NCBI RefSeq assembly: GCF_000015165.1 | Contig: NC_009485.1 | Coordinates: 5,165,501-5,229,500, forward strand | DNA from: Bradyrhizobium sp. BTAi1 | Lineage (GTDB): Bacteria > Pseudomonadota > Alphaproteobacteria > Rhizobiales > Xanthobacteraceae | Length of the DNA stretch: 64,000 nucleotides | Direction of reading: 5' to 3' | Shown: positions 1 to 9,503 of the stretch, in pieces | Layout of the letters: the number at the start of each line of letters is the position of its first letter | Numbering within the stretch: the first letter of the stretch is position 1 | The notes under the pieces: model-generated | Database searches by the model: none | The model's input: only the letters and a program-made list of their open reading frames with translations | What the model was told of the DNA's origin: nothing | Made by a program: the position numbers and the translations under genes

Positions 1-964
1 ACGTCCGGCGGTCACCGATTCCGACGTCGCGCTCGGCATGATCGATCCCGACGCGTTCGCCGGCGGCACCATCAAGCTCGATCCCGAGCTGTCGCGACAG
101 GCCCTGCTCCGCGACGTCGGCGCGCCGCTCGGCCTCGATGCCGAGACCGCCGCCTACGCGGTGCACGAAGTGGTGTGCGAGAACATGGCGAGCGCGGCGC
201 GCGTCCACGCCGTCGAGCGCGGCGCCATCATCGGCCAGCACACGCTGATTGCGTTCGGTGGCGCCGCGCCGCTGCATGCCGCCCGCGTCGCCGAGAAGAT
301 CGGCGTCTCCCGGGTGATCGTCCCCTCCAATGCCGGCGTCGGCTCGGCAGTCGGCTTCCTCGCAGCGCCCATCGCCTATGAGCTGGTGCGTAGCCGCCAC
401 GCCCGGCTCGATGATTTCGACACGGCGCTCGTCTCCGGTCTGCTGCAGGAGATGGCCGATGAGGCCCGTGCCCTGGTCGAGCCGGGTGCGGCCGGTGCGC
501 CGGTGCGCGAGCGCCGCGCCGCCTTCATGCGCTATGTCGGTCAGGGCCACGAGATCAGCGTCGAGCTGCCGAACCGTGCACTCACCGTCGATGATCTGCC
601 CGCACTGCGTAAGACCTTCGAGGCCGGCTACGCCGCGCTGTTCGAACGGGCCATTCCCGGCGCCGCGATCGAGGTGCTGAGCTGGTCGGTGCTGGCGACG
701 ACGGACGCGCGCCAGCCGCCGGCCGTCGCCGCGGTGACGCGCAGACCCGCAGGACAAGCCGCCGGCTATCGCAAATTCTTCGACGGCCGTGCCGGACAGT
801 TCGTCGAGATCCCGCTGTATCGCCGCGAACAGATGGCGCCGGGTGCCGTGATCGCCGGCCCCGCCGTGATCGCCGAGGACGAGACCTCGACCTTCATCTC
901 CAATAGTTTCGACGCGCATATCGACGGCGCCGGCAGCATCGTCATGGAACGGAAGGCAGCCTGA
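1..964 (+). CDS. hyuA: Hydantoinase/oxoprolinase A-type subunit, C-terminal part (5' end outside window)
   Basis: The reading frame is open from base 2, so the start lies before the window; about 320 C-terminal residues are visible. The family (hydantoinase A/5-oxoprolinase, ASKHA fold) performs ATP-dependent opening of cyclic amides together with a B subunit. The visible part has the family's late motif FGGAAPLHA (near base 260) and the C-terminal IAGPAVIAEDETST stretch typical of these proteins. The gene stops 2 bp before the B-subunit start, so the pair is surely co-transcribed. The exact substrate (hydantoin, N-methylhydantoin, oxoproline or other) cannot be told from sequence. Confidence 0.9.
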   Translation, partial: RPAVTDSDVALGMIDPDAFAGGTIKLDPELSRQALLRDVGAPLGLDAETAAYAVHEVVCENMASAARVHAVERGAIIGQHTLIAFGGAAPLHAARVAEKIGVSRVIVPSNAGVGSAVGFLAAPIAYELVRSRHARLDDFDTALVSGLLQEMADEARALVEPGAAGAPVRERRAAFMRYVGQGHEISVELPNRALTVDDLPALRKTFEAGYAALFERAIPGAAIEVLSWSVLATTDARQPPAVAAVTRRPAGQAAGYRKFFDGRAGQFVEIPLYRREQMAPGAVIAGPAVIAEDETSTFISNSFDAHIDGAGSIVMERKAA

Positions 965-966
965 AG

Positions 967-2622
967 ATGAGCGCATCACAAACCAGTCTGATCGACCTGC
1001 AGATCATGTGGCACCGGCTGATCGCCGTGGTCGAGGAGCAGGCCCAGGTGCTGCTGCGCACCGCCTTCAGCCCGATCGTGCGCGAATGCGGCGACCTCTC
1101 CGCCGGCGTGTTCGACTTGAAGGGGCGCATGCTGGCGCAGGCCGTCACCGGCACGCCGGGCCACGTCAACTCGATGGCCGAGTCGGTGAAACACTTCATC
1201 GCGCACTTTCCGATTCATACGATGAAGCCGGGCGACGCCTACATCACCAACGATCCCTGGATGGGCACCGGCCATCTCAACGACTTCGTCGTCACCACGC
1301 CCTGCTTCAAGGACGGCCAGCCGGTCGCACTGTTCTCCTGCACCAGCCATCTGATGGACATTGGCGGCATCGGCTTCGGCCCCGATGGCACCGACGTGTT
1401 CATGGAGGGGCTGTACATCCCGATGCTGAAACTGATCGACCAGGGCGTCGTCAACAAGACGCTGATGGCGATGATCCGCGCCAACACGCGACTGCCGGTC
1501 GACACCGAGGGCGACACCTATTCGCTCGCCGCCTGCAACGATGTCGGCTGCCAGCGCCTGGTCGAGATGATGACGGAGTTCGGCATCGCCTCGCTCGACG
1601 AACTCGGCGACTACATCTGCGACCGCTCGCGCGAGGCCGTGCTGGCTGAGATCGCGAAGCTGCCCAAGGGCAGCTGGCGCAACGAGATGGTGGTCGACGG
1701 CTATGATGCGCCGGTGACCTTGAAGGCGGCGCTGACCATCAGCGATGACGGCATCCATGTCGATTTCGACGGCACCTCGCCCGCCTCGAAGTTCGGCATC
1801 AACGTGCCGCTGTCCTACACCACGGCCTACACCGTGTTCGGGCTCGGCTGCGTGGTGGCGTCCGCGATCCCCAACAATGCCGGCTCGCTGTCGCCACTCA
1901 CCGTCTCGGCGCCCTCGGGCGCGATCCTCAATGCGCCGAAGCCGGCGCCAGTCGCCTCGCGCCACGTCATCGGCCAGATGCTGCCCGACGTCGTGTTCGG
2001 CTGCCTGCGTCAGATCATTCCGGAGCGCGTGCCGGCCGAAGGCACCTCGTGCCTGTGGAATCTCAACGTCCGCGGCCAGACCCGCTCCGGCGCCGGCGGC
2101 AATTACGGGTTCTCGATGGCGGTGACCTCGAACGGCGGCACCGGCGCCCGCTTCGACAAGGACGGGCTGTCGGCCACCGCCTACCCCTCCGGCGTGCGCG
2201 GCACGCCGGTCGAGATCGCGGAGACGCAGACGCCCTTGATATTCTGGCGCAAGGAGCTGCGGCCGGATTCCGGCGGCCCCGGCCGCACCCGCGGCGGCCT
2301 CGGCCAGATCATCGAGGTCGGCAGCGGCGTCGACGCGCCGTTCGACATCCTCGCCGCCTTCGACCGCATCGACCACCCGCCCCGCGGCCGCGACGGCGGC
2401 CACAATGGCGAGGCCGGCTATGTCGGCCTCAAATCGGGAAAGAAGCTGCGCGGCAAGGGTTTTCAGACGGTACCGCCGGACGACCGGCTGGTGGTGCTGA
2501 CACCGGGCGGCGCCGGCATCGGCGATCCCCGCGAACGCGGCGCGGAGCTGGTGCAAGGTGATGTCGAGAGCGGACTGGTATCGGCGGACAATGCGGCAAA
2601 GCTCTACGGACAGGCGCGGTGA
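967..2622 (+). CDS. hyuB: Hydantoinase B/oxoprolinase family subunit
   Basis: 551 residues, the usual length for HyuB-type subunits. It shows the family signature around GDAYITNDPWMGTGHLND (near residue 90) and the C-terminal LTPGGAGIGDP motif found at the end of HyuB and oxoprolinase B domains. The ATG lies 2 bp after the A-subunit stop. A HyuA/HyuB pair next to a TRAP importer suggests uptake and hydrolysis of a cyclic amide or related carboxylic acid. Substrate prediction is inference only. Confidence 0.92.
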   Translation: MSASQTSLIDLQIMWHRLIAVVEEQAQVLLRTAFSPIVRECGDLSAGVFDLKGRMLAQAVTGTPGHVNSMAESVKHFIAHFPIHTMKPGDAYITNDPWMGTGHLNDFVVTTPCFKDGQPVALFSCTSHLMDIGGIGFGPDGTDVFMEGLYIPMLKLIDQGVVNKTLMAMIRANTRLPVDTEGDTYSLAACNDVGCQRLVEMMTEFGIASLDELGDYICDRSREAVLAEIAKLPKGSWRNEMVVDGYDAPVTLKAALTISDDGIHVDFDGTSPASKFGINVPLSYTTAYTVFGLGCVVASAIPNNAGSLSPLTVSAPSGAILNAPKPAPVASRHVIGQMLPDVVFGCLRQIIPERVPAEGTSCLWNLNVRGQTRSGAGGNYGFSMAVTSNGGTGARFDKDGLSATAYPSGVRGTPVEIAETQTPLIFWRKELRPDSGGPGRTRGGLGQIIEVGSGVDAPFDILAAFDRIDHPPRGRDGGHNGEAGYVGLKSGKKLRGKGFQTVPPDDRLVVLTPGGAGIGDPRERGAELVQGDVESGLVSADNAAKLYGQAR

Positions 2623-2648
2623 AATCTCATGCCCGCCAGGACATTTGT

Positions 2649-2827
2649 GGCCTCCTGGTTCGAGACGCGTCGCAAGGGCGACACTCCTCACCATGAGGGT
2701 TTAGTACCGAGATCGATGCTGCACATTGACCATGAGAAAAGTCCCCATGGAGATGATCAGCATCTGGCCGCGCAACGTGTCCTCATCCTAAGGAGCCCGC
2801 CGCAGGCGGGCGTCTCGAAGGATGGCC
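2649..2827. repeat. REP-like inverted repeat in the hyuB-dctP intergenic region
   Basis: Two related arms of about 50 bp lie in opposite orientation (2649-2699 and 2781-2827). Each carries CCTCAT..T.AGGAG and GCGTCTCGAA blocks with a short GC-rich palindrome between them. The 269-bp gap between hyuB and dctP holds only this and the dctP ribosome site. It resembles the short interspersed palindromes common in Bradyrhizobium intergenic DNA and could end or separate the two transcription units. Confidence 0.6.
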
Positions 2828-2891
2828 GCGACCACACAGCTCGCCACGCCTCTTCCATTTTTCGTAACTCAGCAACGAAGCGGAGACACCC

Positions 2892-3893
2892 ATGATCACG
2901 CGACGGACGTTCACGGCAGGTGCGGCCACCCTGCTCGCCGCAACACAGGTCTCGACCCGAGCCCGCGCCGCCACGACCAACTGGGACATGTCCACGGTCT
3001 GGCCCGACGGCAACTTCCATACCCAGAACGCGATGGCCTTCGCCGAGGAGGTGAAGAAGCAGACCAATGGCGCGGTCAACATCACCGTGAAGGCCGGCGG
3101 GCAGCTCGGCTTCAAGGGCCCGGAGCATCTGCGCGCGGTGCGCGACGGCCTGGTGCCGTTGGCGGACGTGCTCAACATCCAGCAGGTCGGCGACGAACCG
3201 TTCATGGGCGTCGAGAGCATTCCCTTCCTCGCGGGCTCGATGGACGAGCTCAAAGTGCTGCACAAATATGTGCGGCCGGAATACGAGAAGATCGCCGCGC
3301 GCAACAACCAGAAGATCCTCTACATCGTGCCGTGGCCGACGCAGTACCTGCATCTCAAGGTCAAGACCTCCGACGTCGCCGGGCTGAAGAACATCAAGAT
3401 CCGCGTGCCCGACAAGAACGCGGTCGACATGCTCAACGCCATCGGCATGGCCGCGGTCATGATTCCCTGGGGCGAGACCATCCCGGCGCTGGCCTCCGGC
3501 GCGGTCGCCGGCGTCTCGACCTCGTCGGTGTCCGGCGTCGACGGCAAGTTCTGGGAGTTCCTCAAATATGTCTACCCGACCAATCATGTTTGGTCGTCGC
3601 AGATGCTCAACGTCAACCTCGATTCCTGGAAAGCACTGACGCCCGAGCAGCAGAAGATCGTTAGCGACGTCGCAGCGAAGATGGAGACGACCTTCTGGGC
3701 CAACTCGCTCAAGGCCGATGTCGACAGTCTCAATCGGCTCAAGGAAGGCGGCATGGAGGTGGTGCCGGTCTCGGACGCGATGATGACGGAGATCCGCGCC
3801 AAGACCGCGCCGCAGATGGAAGCCTTCCTGAAGCGGGTGCCCGCAGCGGACGCGCCGGTGAAGGCCTATCTCGCCGAGATGAAGCGTGGCTGA
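2892..3893 (+). CDS. dctP: TRAP transporter substrate-binding protein (DctP family)
   Basis: 333 residues. The N-terminus has a twin-arginine motif (TRRTFTA) and an Ala-rich hydrophobic stretch ending in ARA, so export by Tat is likely. The mature part has the DctP features: an N-terminal WDMSTVWP..NFHTQNA segment, AGGQLG, and the conserved central region around KIRVPDKNAVDMLNA with the substrate-carboxylate Arg. It is the periplasmic ligand binder of the TRAP system encoded by the next two genes. A GCGGAG ribosome site precedes the ATG. The ligand is unknown; hydantoinase neighbours suggest a cyclic amide or its acid product. Confidence 0.93.
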   Translation: MITRRTFTAGAATLLAATQVSTRARAATTNWDMSTVWPDGNFHTQNAMAFAEEVKKQTNGAVNITVKAGGQLGFKGPEHLRAVRDGLVPLADVLNIQQVGDEPFMGVESIPFLAGSMDELKVLHKYVRPEYEKIAARNNQKILYIVPWPTQYLHLKVKTSDVAGLKNIKIRVPDKNAVDMLNAIGMAAVMIPWGETIPALASGAVAGVSTSSVSGVDGKFWEFLKYVYPTNHVWSSQMLNVNLDSWKALTPEQQKIVSDVAAKMETTFWANSLKADVDSLNRLKEGGMEVVPVSDAMMTEIRAKTAPQMEAFLKRVPAADAPVKAYLAEMKRG

Positions 3894-4491
3894 GATCGTT
3901 GAAGCCCCCTCGCCGGGCGAACGAGCGAGCCTCAATGCAGCGGCGCCCGCGCCGCTGCGCATCATGCTCGATGTCATCGACCGGCTCGGCCGGCTCGATG
4001 GCTGGATCGGCGGCGGCTGTCTCTTGACGCTGACCGCGCTGATGCTGGCGGAGGTCACAACGCGGGCGCTGTCGAACGTGCTGCCGTTCTTCCCGCCGAC
4101 GATCTCGATCGCCTGGGAGTACTCGTCCTACCTGATGGCCGCCTCGTTCACCTTCGGCGCCGCCATGACGCTCCGCGTCGGCGGCCACATCCGCGTGGTG
4201 CTGCTGCTCAAGAACGTGCCGGCGCCGCTGCAGCGCGCGCTGGAGGTGCTGGCCGCCGCCGCCGGCTTCGCCTTCATGGCGTTCCTGACCTCGGCGATGA
4301 CGAAGTTCGCCTGGAGCTCCTTCGTCCGCGGCCAGGTCTCTACCTCGAGCGACACCCCGCTGTGGTTCCCGCAGGCCGTCGTGACGTTCGGCATGCTGCT
4401 GCTGACCCTGCAATTCCTCGCCCGCGCGATCCAGGCGGCGCTGGGACTGCCGCTGGAGGACCACCGCATGAAGGCATCGCCGGTCGAATGA
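3886..4491 (+). CDS. dctQ: TRAP transporter small membrane subunit (DctQ family)
   Basis: 201 residues with four hydrophobic segments (roughly residues 45-65, 80-100, 115-140, 155-180) after a polar N-terminus, the DctQ topology. It overlaps the dctP stop by 8 bp, so the two are translationally coupled. DctQ proteins bridge the binding protein and the large permease. Confidence 0.9.
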   Translation: MAEIVEAPSPGERASLNAAAPAPLRIMLDVIDRLGRLDGWIGGGCLLTLTALMLAEVTTRALSNVLPFFPPTISIAWEYSSYLMAASFTFGAAMTLRVGGHIRVVLLLKNVPAPLQRALEVLAAAAGFAFMAFLTSAMTKFAWSSFVRGQVSTSSDTPLWFPQAVVTFGMLLLTLQFLARAIQAALGLPLEDHRMKASPVE

Positions 4492-4843
4492 AGGGGCGAT
4501 CCGACACGACGAGGGTCACTTTGCTTTTGGCGGCAGCCGACATCCGTCGTCGCCAGCTAACGAATAGGCGAGCTCTCACCCCGCACGCGCTGCGCTCCCT
4601 CTCGTTCTTACGGGGAGAGGGTTGGGATGAGGGGCAGCCACGCCCACCGACCGTGCGGAGGGCCCCCCTCACCCGGATTGCATCTAGCGATGCAATCCGA
4701 CCTCTCCCCGCAAGCGGGGCGAGGTTGCACCGCGCTCGCCGCAGCCTCTGTGCCCACCTCGGCCAGATAGCAACTGATGCTGCTGCCCCCTCCTCCGCCG
4801 GACTCCTCCCGCCCGCCATCCTCACCGCGGACTCCCCCTCCCC
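4492..4843. repeat. Intergenic palindromic repeats between dctQ and dctM
   Basis: This 352-bp gap interrupts what is usually a tight dctQ-dctM junction. It holds CTCACCC...GGGGAGAGG-type blocks (about 4576-4634 and 4668-4724) and a perfect 10-bp hairpin (4675-4684/4689-4698, loop TAGC). No coding potential is convincing. The layout looks like insertion of a miniature interspersed palindrome into a TRAP operon. Confidence 0.6.
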
Positions 4844-6148
4844 ATGACCATCGAAGTCATCGCTCTCTTCGTCATCCTGTTCGCGCTGCTCGCCGGCGGG
4901 CTGTGGATCGGGCTCACGCTCGCCTTCACCGCCACGCTGCTGCTGGCAATGTTCCGCTCGATCCCGCTCGACAAGCTGCTTCCGCAATATGCCTGGAACA
5001 TCCTGACCACCCAGGAGCTGCTGGCGCTGCCGCTGTTCATCCTGATGGGCGAGCTGCTGTTCCGCACCCGGCTGTCGCGCTCGCTGTTCCAGGGCCTGGC
5101 GCCATGGGCCGGGCTGCTGCCAGGCCGCCTGCTCCACGTCAACGTCATCGGCTGCACCATCTTCGCCGCGATCTCCGGCTCGTCGGCGGCGACCACGCAG
5201 GTGATCGGCCGGATGTCGCTCAACGAGCTGCTGCGCCGCGGCTATTCGCGCGACATCGCGATCGGCTCGCTGGCCGGCGCCGGCACGCTCGGCTTCCTGA
5301 TCCCCCCGTCGAACATCATGATCATCTATGGCGTGCTCGGCGATGTTTCCATTCTAAAGCTCTTTACGGCCGGCGTGCTGCCGGGTCTCTTGCTGGCCGG
5401 CACCTTCATGGGCTGGGTCATGCTGCACACCACGCTGAAGCCCGCGATGGTGCCGAATGCCGAGGCACAGCTGTCGCTTGTGCCCTGGGCCGAGCGCTTC
5501 GCAGCCTTGAAGGATCTGGCGCCAGCGCTGTTCCTGATCGCCTGCGTGCTGGGCTCGATGTATGGCGGGCTCGCCACGCCATCAGAGGCCGCCGCCGTCG
5601 GCGTGCTCGGCGCGGCGCTGGTGGCGTATTTCCAGGGCGCGATGTCGCAGCAGGTGGTCCGGGATGTGATGATCGGCTCGGTCATCACCTGCTCGATGAT
5701 CGCGCTGATCGTGCTCGGCGCCTCGATCCTCGGCAATGCTGCGGCGTTCCTCGGCATTCCGCAGGCGGTGGCCGCTTTCGTCAAGGGGCTCGGCCTGTCG
5801 CCGTTCATGCTGATCGCCGTGCTGATCGTGTTCTATCTGATCCTCGGCTGCTTCCTCGACGGCTTCTCGATGATCGTGATGACCCTGCCGATCGTGCTGC
5901 CGATCGTGAAGGGCGCGGGCTTCGACGAGGTCTGGTTCGGCATCTTCCTGGTGCTCGCGGTCGAGATGGCCCAGATCACGCCGCCAGTCGGCTTCAACCT
6001 GTTCGTGATCCAGGGCCTGACCGAGGACGGCCTGGGCTATATCGCCCGCGTAACCGCCCCCTATCTGATCATCATGATCGCCTTCGTGCTGCTGCTCACT
6101 TTGTTCCCGGGCATCGTGACGATCCTGCCCCGGCTGCTGTATGGGTGA
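4844..6148 (+). CDS. dctM: TRAP transporter large permease subunit (DctM family)
   Basis: 434 residues and about 12 hydrophobic segments, as expected for DctM. Conserved landmarks are the GSSAATTQVIGRMSL region (near residue 110) and the PPSNIMIIYGVL helix break (near residue 150), plus the later QITPPVGFNLF motif (near residue 385). It forms the ion-coupled channel of the TRAP system. It is separated from dctQ by 352 bp of repeat DNA, yet orientation and order still fit one transport system. Confidence 0.93.
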   Translation: MTIEVIALFVILFALLAGGLWIGLTLAFTATLLLAMFRSIPLDKLLPQYAWNILTTQELLALPLFILMGELLFRTRLSRSLFQGLAPWAGLLPGRLLHVNVIGCTIFAAISGSSAATTQVIGRMSLNELLRRGYSRDIAIGSLAGAGTLGFLIPPSNIMIIYGVLGDVSILKLFTAGVLPGLLLAGTFMGWVMLHTTLKPAMVPNAEAQLSLVPWAERFAALKDLAPALFLIACVLGSMYGGLATPSEAAAVGVLGAALVAYFQGAMSQQVVRDVMIGSVITCSMIALIVLGASILGNAAAFLGIPQAVAAFVKGLGLSPFMLIAVLIVFYLILGCFLDGFSMIVMTLPIVLPIVKGAGFDEVWFGIFLVLAVEMAQITPPVGFNLFVIQGLTEDGLGYIARVTAPYLIIMIAFVLLLTLFPGIVTILPRLLYG

Positions 6149-6157
6149 GCCGCCGTG

Positions 6158-7861
6158 TCAGGCCGCCTGCATGTTGTCGAGGAATTTTTGGACCTCGGCC
6201 TTCAGCCGCAGGCTCTCGCCGGACAGCGCTTGCGCCGAGGCGAACATCCGGTTGGAGCTTTCGCCGGTCTCGCCCGCCCCGCGCGCCGCGCTGCGGATGT
6301 TGTTGACGACCTCGGCGGTCCCGCTCGCGGCCGAACGGACACTCTGGGTGATATTCTGCGTGGCCGCGCGCTGTTGCTCGACCGCGGCCGAGATCGATGC
6401 GGCGATGCCGTTGATGCGCTCGATGGTCGCGCCGATCGCCTTGATGGCGTCGACCGATTCCTGGGTCACGGTCTGCATATTGGCGATCTGGCTGGAAATC
6501 TCTTCGGTCGCGTTGGCCGTCTGCCCGGCGAGCGTCTTGACCTCCTGGGCGACCACCGCGAAGCCGCGCCCGGCATCGCCGGCACGGGCGGCCTCGATGG
6601 TGGCGTTCAGCGCCAGCAGGTTGGTCTGCTCGGCGATCGAGGTGATCAGCTTGACGACGTCGCCGATACGGTTGCCGGCGTCGGACAGCTCCTTGATGCG
6701 CTGGTCGGTGGCGGTAGCCTGGTTGACCGCCTCGGCCGCGATCGCATTGGATTCCTGCACGCGGCGGATGATCTCGGCGATCGAACCGGACAATTCGTCC
6801 GAGGCGGCTGCTGCGGTGCGGACGTGCTCGGACGCAGTCTCGGAGGCGCCGGCCGACTGTCCCGACAGGTCGGCGGTGGTGCGCGCGGCCTGGGTCAGCT
6901 GGCGGGCCTCGCGTTCGAACTCGCTCGCCGACGTCAGCACGTTCTCGATGATGCCGCCGATGCTGGCCTGGAACGAATTCACAAAGCGCTGCAACTCGGT
7001 CTTGCGCTGTTCGACGGCAGCCGCAGCCGCGGCCGCCTGCTCCTCGCGCATCCGCCGCCGCTCGCCGGCGGCGCTGCGGAAGAACATGAGGCTGCGGGCG
7101 ATCTCGCCGATCTCGTCACTGCGGTCGTCGGATCCGATTTCGACGTGCTCGCGGCCGTCGGCGATCGCCGTCAGGGCTTCTGTCACAGCGGTCAATGGCT
7201 TGGTGACGCGCCGCACGGCGAGCATGGTCAAGCCAAGCACCAGCAGAGCAGCGATGGCGGCGGCGACCATCATGGTCTGCATCACCTGCGACAGCATGGC
7301 GTCGAGCTCGGCCATGGGCACGCCGACATAGAGAATGCCGATGACCTTGCCGGCCGGATTCGTCACCGGGAAATAGGCGGTCATGAACGGCTTGCCGAAC
7401 AGGACCGCCGGGCCCTTATAGGCCTCGCCACGCCGCAGCAGCGGCTGCGCAGGATGGTCGGCGGCAAGCTGGGTGCCCACCGCGCGGTCGCCATTCTCCT
7501 TCTTCACATTGGTCGAGCGCCGCACAAACTGCCCGTTGTCATCGACGACGAACAGCGTGGCGCTGCCACCGACATAGGACGTGGCGCGATCGACGATCGC
7601 ATGGTCCTTGATGTCGGAAATCGTGGGGACCTCGATACGGGTGACCGCGCCGTTCTGCATGCTCACCTTGGCGTCCTTGAACGTCTCGGCGAAGGTCAAG
7701 GCGAAGGTGCGCAGATTGCCTTCAATGTCCCGCTTGGCACGATCGGCGAAATCGGACGACAGCGACCAATAGGCGGCACCGACCACGAGAGCTGTATTCA
7801 AAGCGATCACGACCGCGGCGCCGATCAGCGCCTTGGTGCCGAGCTTCAACTTGAGAGACAC
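6158..7861 (-). CDS. Methyl-accepting chemotaxis protein with single-Cache sensor
   Basis: 567 residues. Transmembrane helices lie at about 10-33 and 198-216, and between them is a periplasmic sensor of about 165 residues that resembles a single-Cache domain. A HAMP linker follows (about 217-270), then the long coiled-coil signalling domain with the conserved hairpin around residue 400 (VVAQEVKTLAGQTANATEE). The gene converges on dctM with only 9 bp between stops and diverges from phrB. The ligand is unknown. Confidence 0.93.
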   Translation of the reverse strand: MSLKLKLGTKALIGAAVVIALNTALVVGAAYWSLSSDFADRAKRDIEGNLRTFALTFAETFKDAKVSMQNGAVTRIEVPTISDIKDHAIVDRATSYVGGSATLFVVDDNGQFVRRSTNVKKENGDRAVGTQLAADHPAQPLLRRGEAYKGPAVLFGKPFMTAYFPVTNPAGKVIGILYVGVPMAELDAMLSQVMQTMMVAAAIAALLVLGLTMLAVRRVTKPLTAVTEALTAIADGREHVEIGSDDRSDEIGEIARSLMFFRSAAGERRRMREEQAAAAAAAVEQRKTELQRFVNSFQASIGGIIENVLTSASEFEREARQLTQAARTTADLSGQSAGASETASEHVRTAAAASDELSGSIAEIIRRVQESNAIAAEAVNQATATDQRIKELSDAGNRIGDVVKLITSIAEQTNLLALNATIEAARAGDAGRGFAVVAQEVKTLAGQTANATEEISSQIANMQTVTQESVDAIKAIGATIERINGIAASISAAVEQQRAATQNITQSVRSAASGTAEVVNNIRSAARGAGETGESSNRMFASAQALSGESLRLKAEVQKFLDNMQAA

Positions 7862-7986
7862 GTCAGAAACCTTCTGGGGAACTGCAACTGAATCTCAAAC
7901 TGCCCGTAGTTGGTTTCCAACCAGTTATTTTCCGGCGCGTAGAATACCCTCGTGCCTCCTTGAAAACGGCAACCAGATACCTAGTG

Positions 7987-9432
7987 ATGTCTTTTTCCCC
8001 CATCGTAGTATGGTTTCGCGAGAGCCTACGCCTGTCGGACCACCCGGCGTTGCATGCAGCGGCCACGTCCGGCGCGCCCGTCATATGCTGTTACGTTTAC
8101 GATACTGAGAGTGCTGCGCTTCGCCCCCTCGGCGGCGCGTCGCGCTGGTGGCTGGCGCAATCACTGCGCGCGCTTCAAGACGAGCTCGACGCGCTTGGCG
8201 TCAAGCTCGTGATCCGGCGCGGACCTTCGGCGAAGGCGATCAGCGAGCTGGCGCGCGAGGCGAGCACGAGCGCGGTCTATTGGAACGATGTGGCCCAGAC
8301 CGGACCGCGCGCCGTGGCCGCAGAGGTCGAGGCGGCGCTCGATGCGATCGGCGTCAAGTCGCGTGTCTTTGCCGACGACCTGCTGATAGATCCGGCCGAA
8401 CTGCGCGGCAAGGATGGCCGCGGTCCGCGTGTGTTCACGCCATTCTGGAAGCGCGTGCTCGCCCTGGGCGATCCGCCGAAGCCGCTGCCCGTTCCGGTGC
8501 GGCTGTCGTCGCCATCGGGCGTTGCGAGCCTCACGGTCGACAAGCTGGCGCTGGAGCCGACCAGCCCCGACTGGGCCGGCGGTCTGCGCACGACCTGGCG
8601 CGCCGGCGAGCGCGCCGCGCAGGCGCGGCTGGCAAAGTTCCTCGAGACCACCGTGCGCGGCTACGCCGCCGATCGCGACCGGCCGGACATCGAGGCAACC
8701 TCGCGCCTATCGCCGCATCTGCGCTTCGGCGAAATCAGCCCGCGTCAGATCTGGCACGCGGCGCGGTTCGCCGCCGAGCAGCAGCCGGCCTTCGCGCGCG
8801 GCATCGACAAGTTCCTGAGCGAGCTCGGCTGGCGCGAGTTCAGCCGCCACCTGCTGTTCAACAATCCTGACCTCGCAACCCGCAATCTGCAGCCCTCCTT
8901 CGACGCATTTCCGTGGTCGCAGGATGCTGCGGCGTTGCGGGCGTGGCAGCGCGGGCAAACCGGCTATCCGATCGTGGATGCCGGGATGCGCGAGCTCTGG
9001 CACACCGGCAGCATGCACAACAGGGTCCGCATGGTCGCAGCCTCGCTGCTGGTCAAGCATCTCCTGATCGACTGGCGACTCGGCGAACAATGGTTCTGGG
9101 ACACGCTGGTTGATGCCGATCCCGGCAGCAACCCGGCGAGCTGGCAGTGGGTGGCCGGCTCGGGCGCTGACGCAGCCCCCTATTTTCGCGTCTTCAATCC
9201 CGTGCTGCAGGGCGAGAAGTTCGACTCCAGCGGGACCTATGTGCGACGCTGGGTTCCGGAACTGGCGCGGCTTCCGGCCGCCCTGATCCATCAGCCCTGG
9301 GCGGCCAAACCGCTCGAGCTCGCCGAGGCCGGCGTCGTGCTCGGCCGCTCCTACCCGGCGCCGGTCGTCGATCACAGGCACGGACGGGAGCGTGCGTTGG
9401 CCGCCTATGCGAGCCTGCGCACAAGTGATTAG
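7987..9432 (+). CDS. phrB: Deoxyribodipyrimidine photo-lyase (class I CPD photolyase)
   Basis: About 481 residues. The N-terminal alpha/beta antenna domain starts at MSFSPIVVWFRESLRLSD, so the ATG at 7987 is preferred over one 27 bp upstream. The C-terminal FAD domain has the photolyase motifs TGYPIVDAGMRELWHTGSMH, NRVRMVAASLLVKHLLIDW and the W...GSGADAAPYFRVFNP segment. It repairs UV-induced pyrimidine dimers using light. It is divergent from the chemoreceptor with a 125-bp shared promoter region. Confidence 0.93.
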   Translation: MSFSPIVVWFRESLRLSDHPALHAAATSGAPVICCYVYDTESAALRPLGGASRWWLAQSLRALQDELDALGVKLVIRRGPSAKAISELAREASTSAVYWNDVAQTGPRAVAAEVEAALDAIGVKSRVFADDLLIDPAELRGKDGRGPRVFTPFWKRVLALGDPPKPLPVPVRLSSPSGVASLTVDKLALEPTSPDWAGGLRTTWRAGERAAQARLAKFLETTVRGYAADRDRPDIEATSRLSPHLRFGEISPRQIWHAARFAAEQQPAFARGIDKFLSELGWREFSRHLLFNNPDLATRNLQPSFDAFPWSQDAAALRAWQRGQTGYPIVDAGMRELWHTGSMHNRVRMVAASLLVKHLLIDWRLGEQWFWDTLVDADPGSNPASWQWVAGSGADAAPYFRVFNPVLQGEKFDSSGTYVRRWVPELARLPAALIHQPWAAKPLELAEAGVVLGRSYPAPVVDHRHGRERALAAYASLRTSD

Positions 9433-9503
9433 TTGCGGTGCGCTTTGACAGCCGGCAGAATCCAGCTATCGTTGCCGTGTTTCCAACACATCGGGGGACC
9501 GAT

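Noticed and set aside
976..2694. 572-residue open frame on the - strand opposite hyuB
   Set aside because: It is a codon-bias shadow of a GC-rich gene: no family motifs, very high Arg/Ala/His content, and hyuB on the + strand is unambiguous.
6155..7891. 578-residue open frame on the + strand opposite the chemoreceptor
   Set aside because: Shadow of the receptor gene; no motifs and biased composition (Gly, Arg, His, Asp), while the - strand frame has TM, HAMP and signalling domains.
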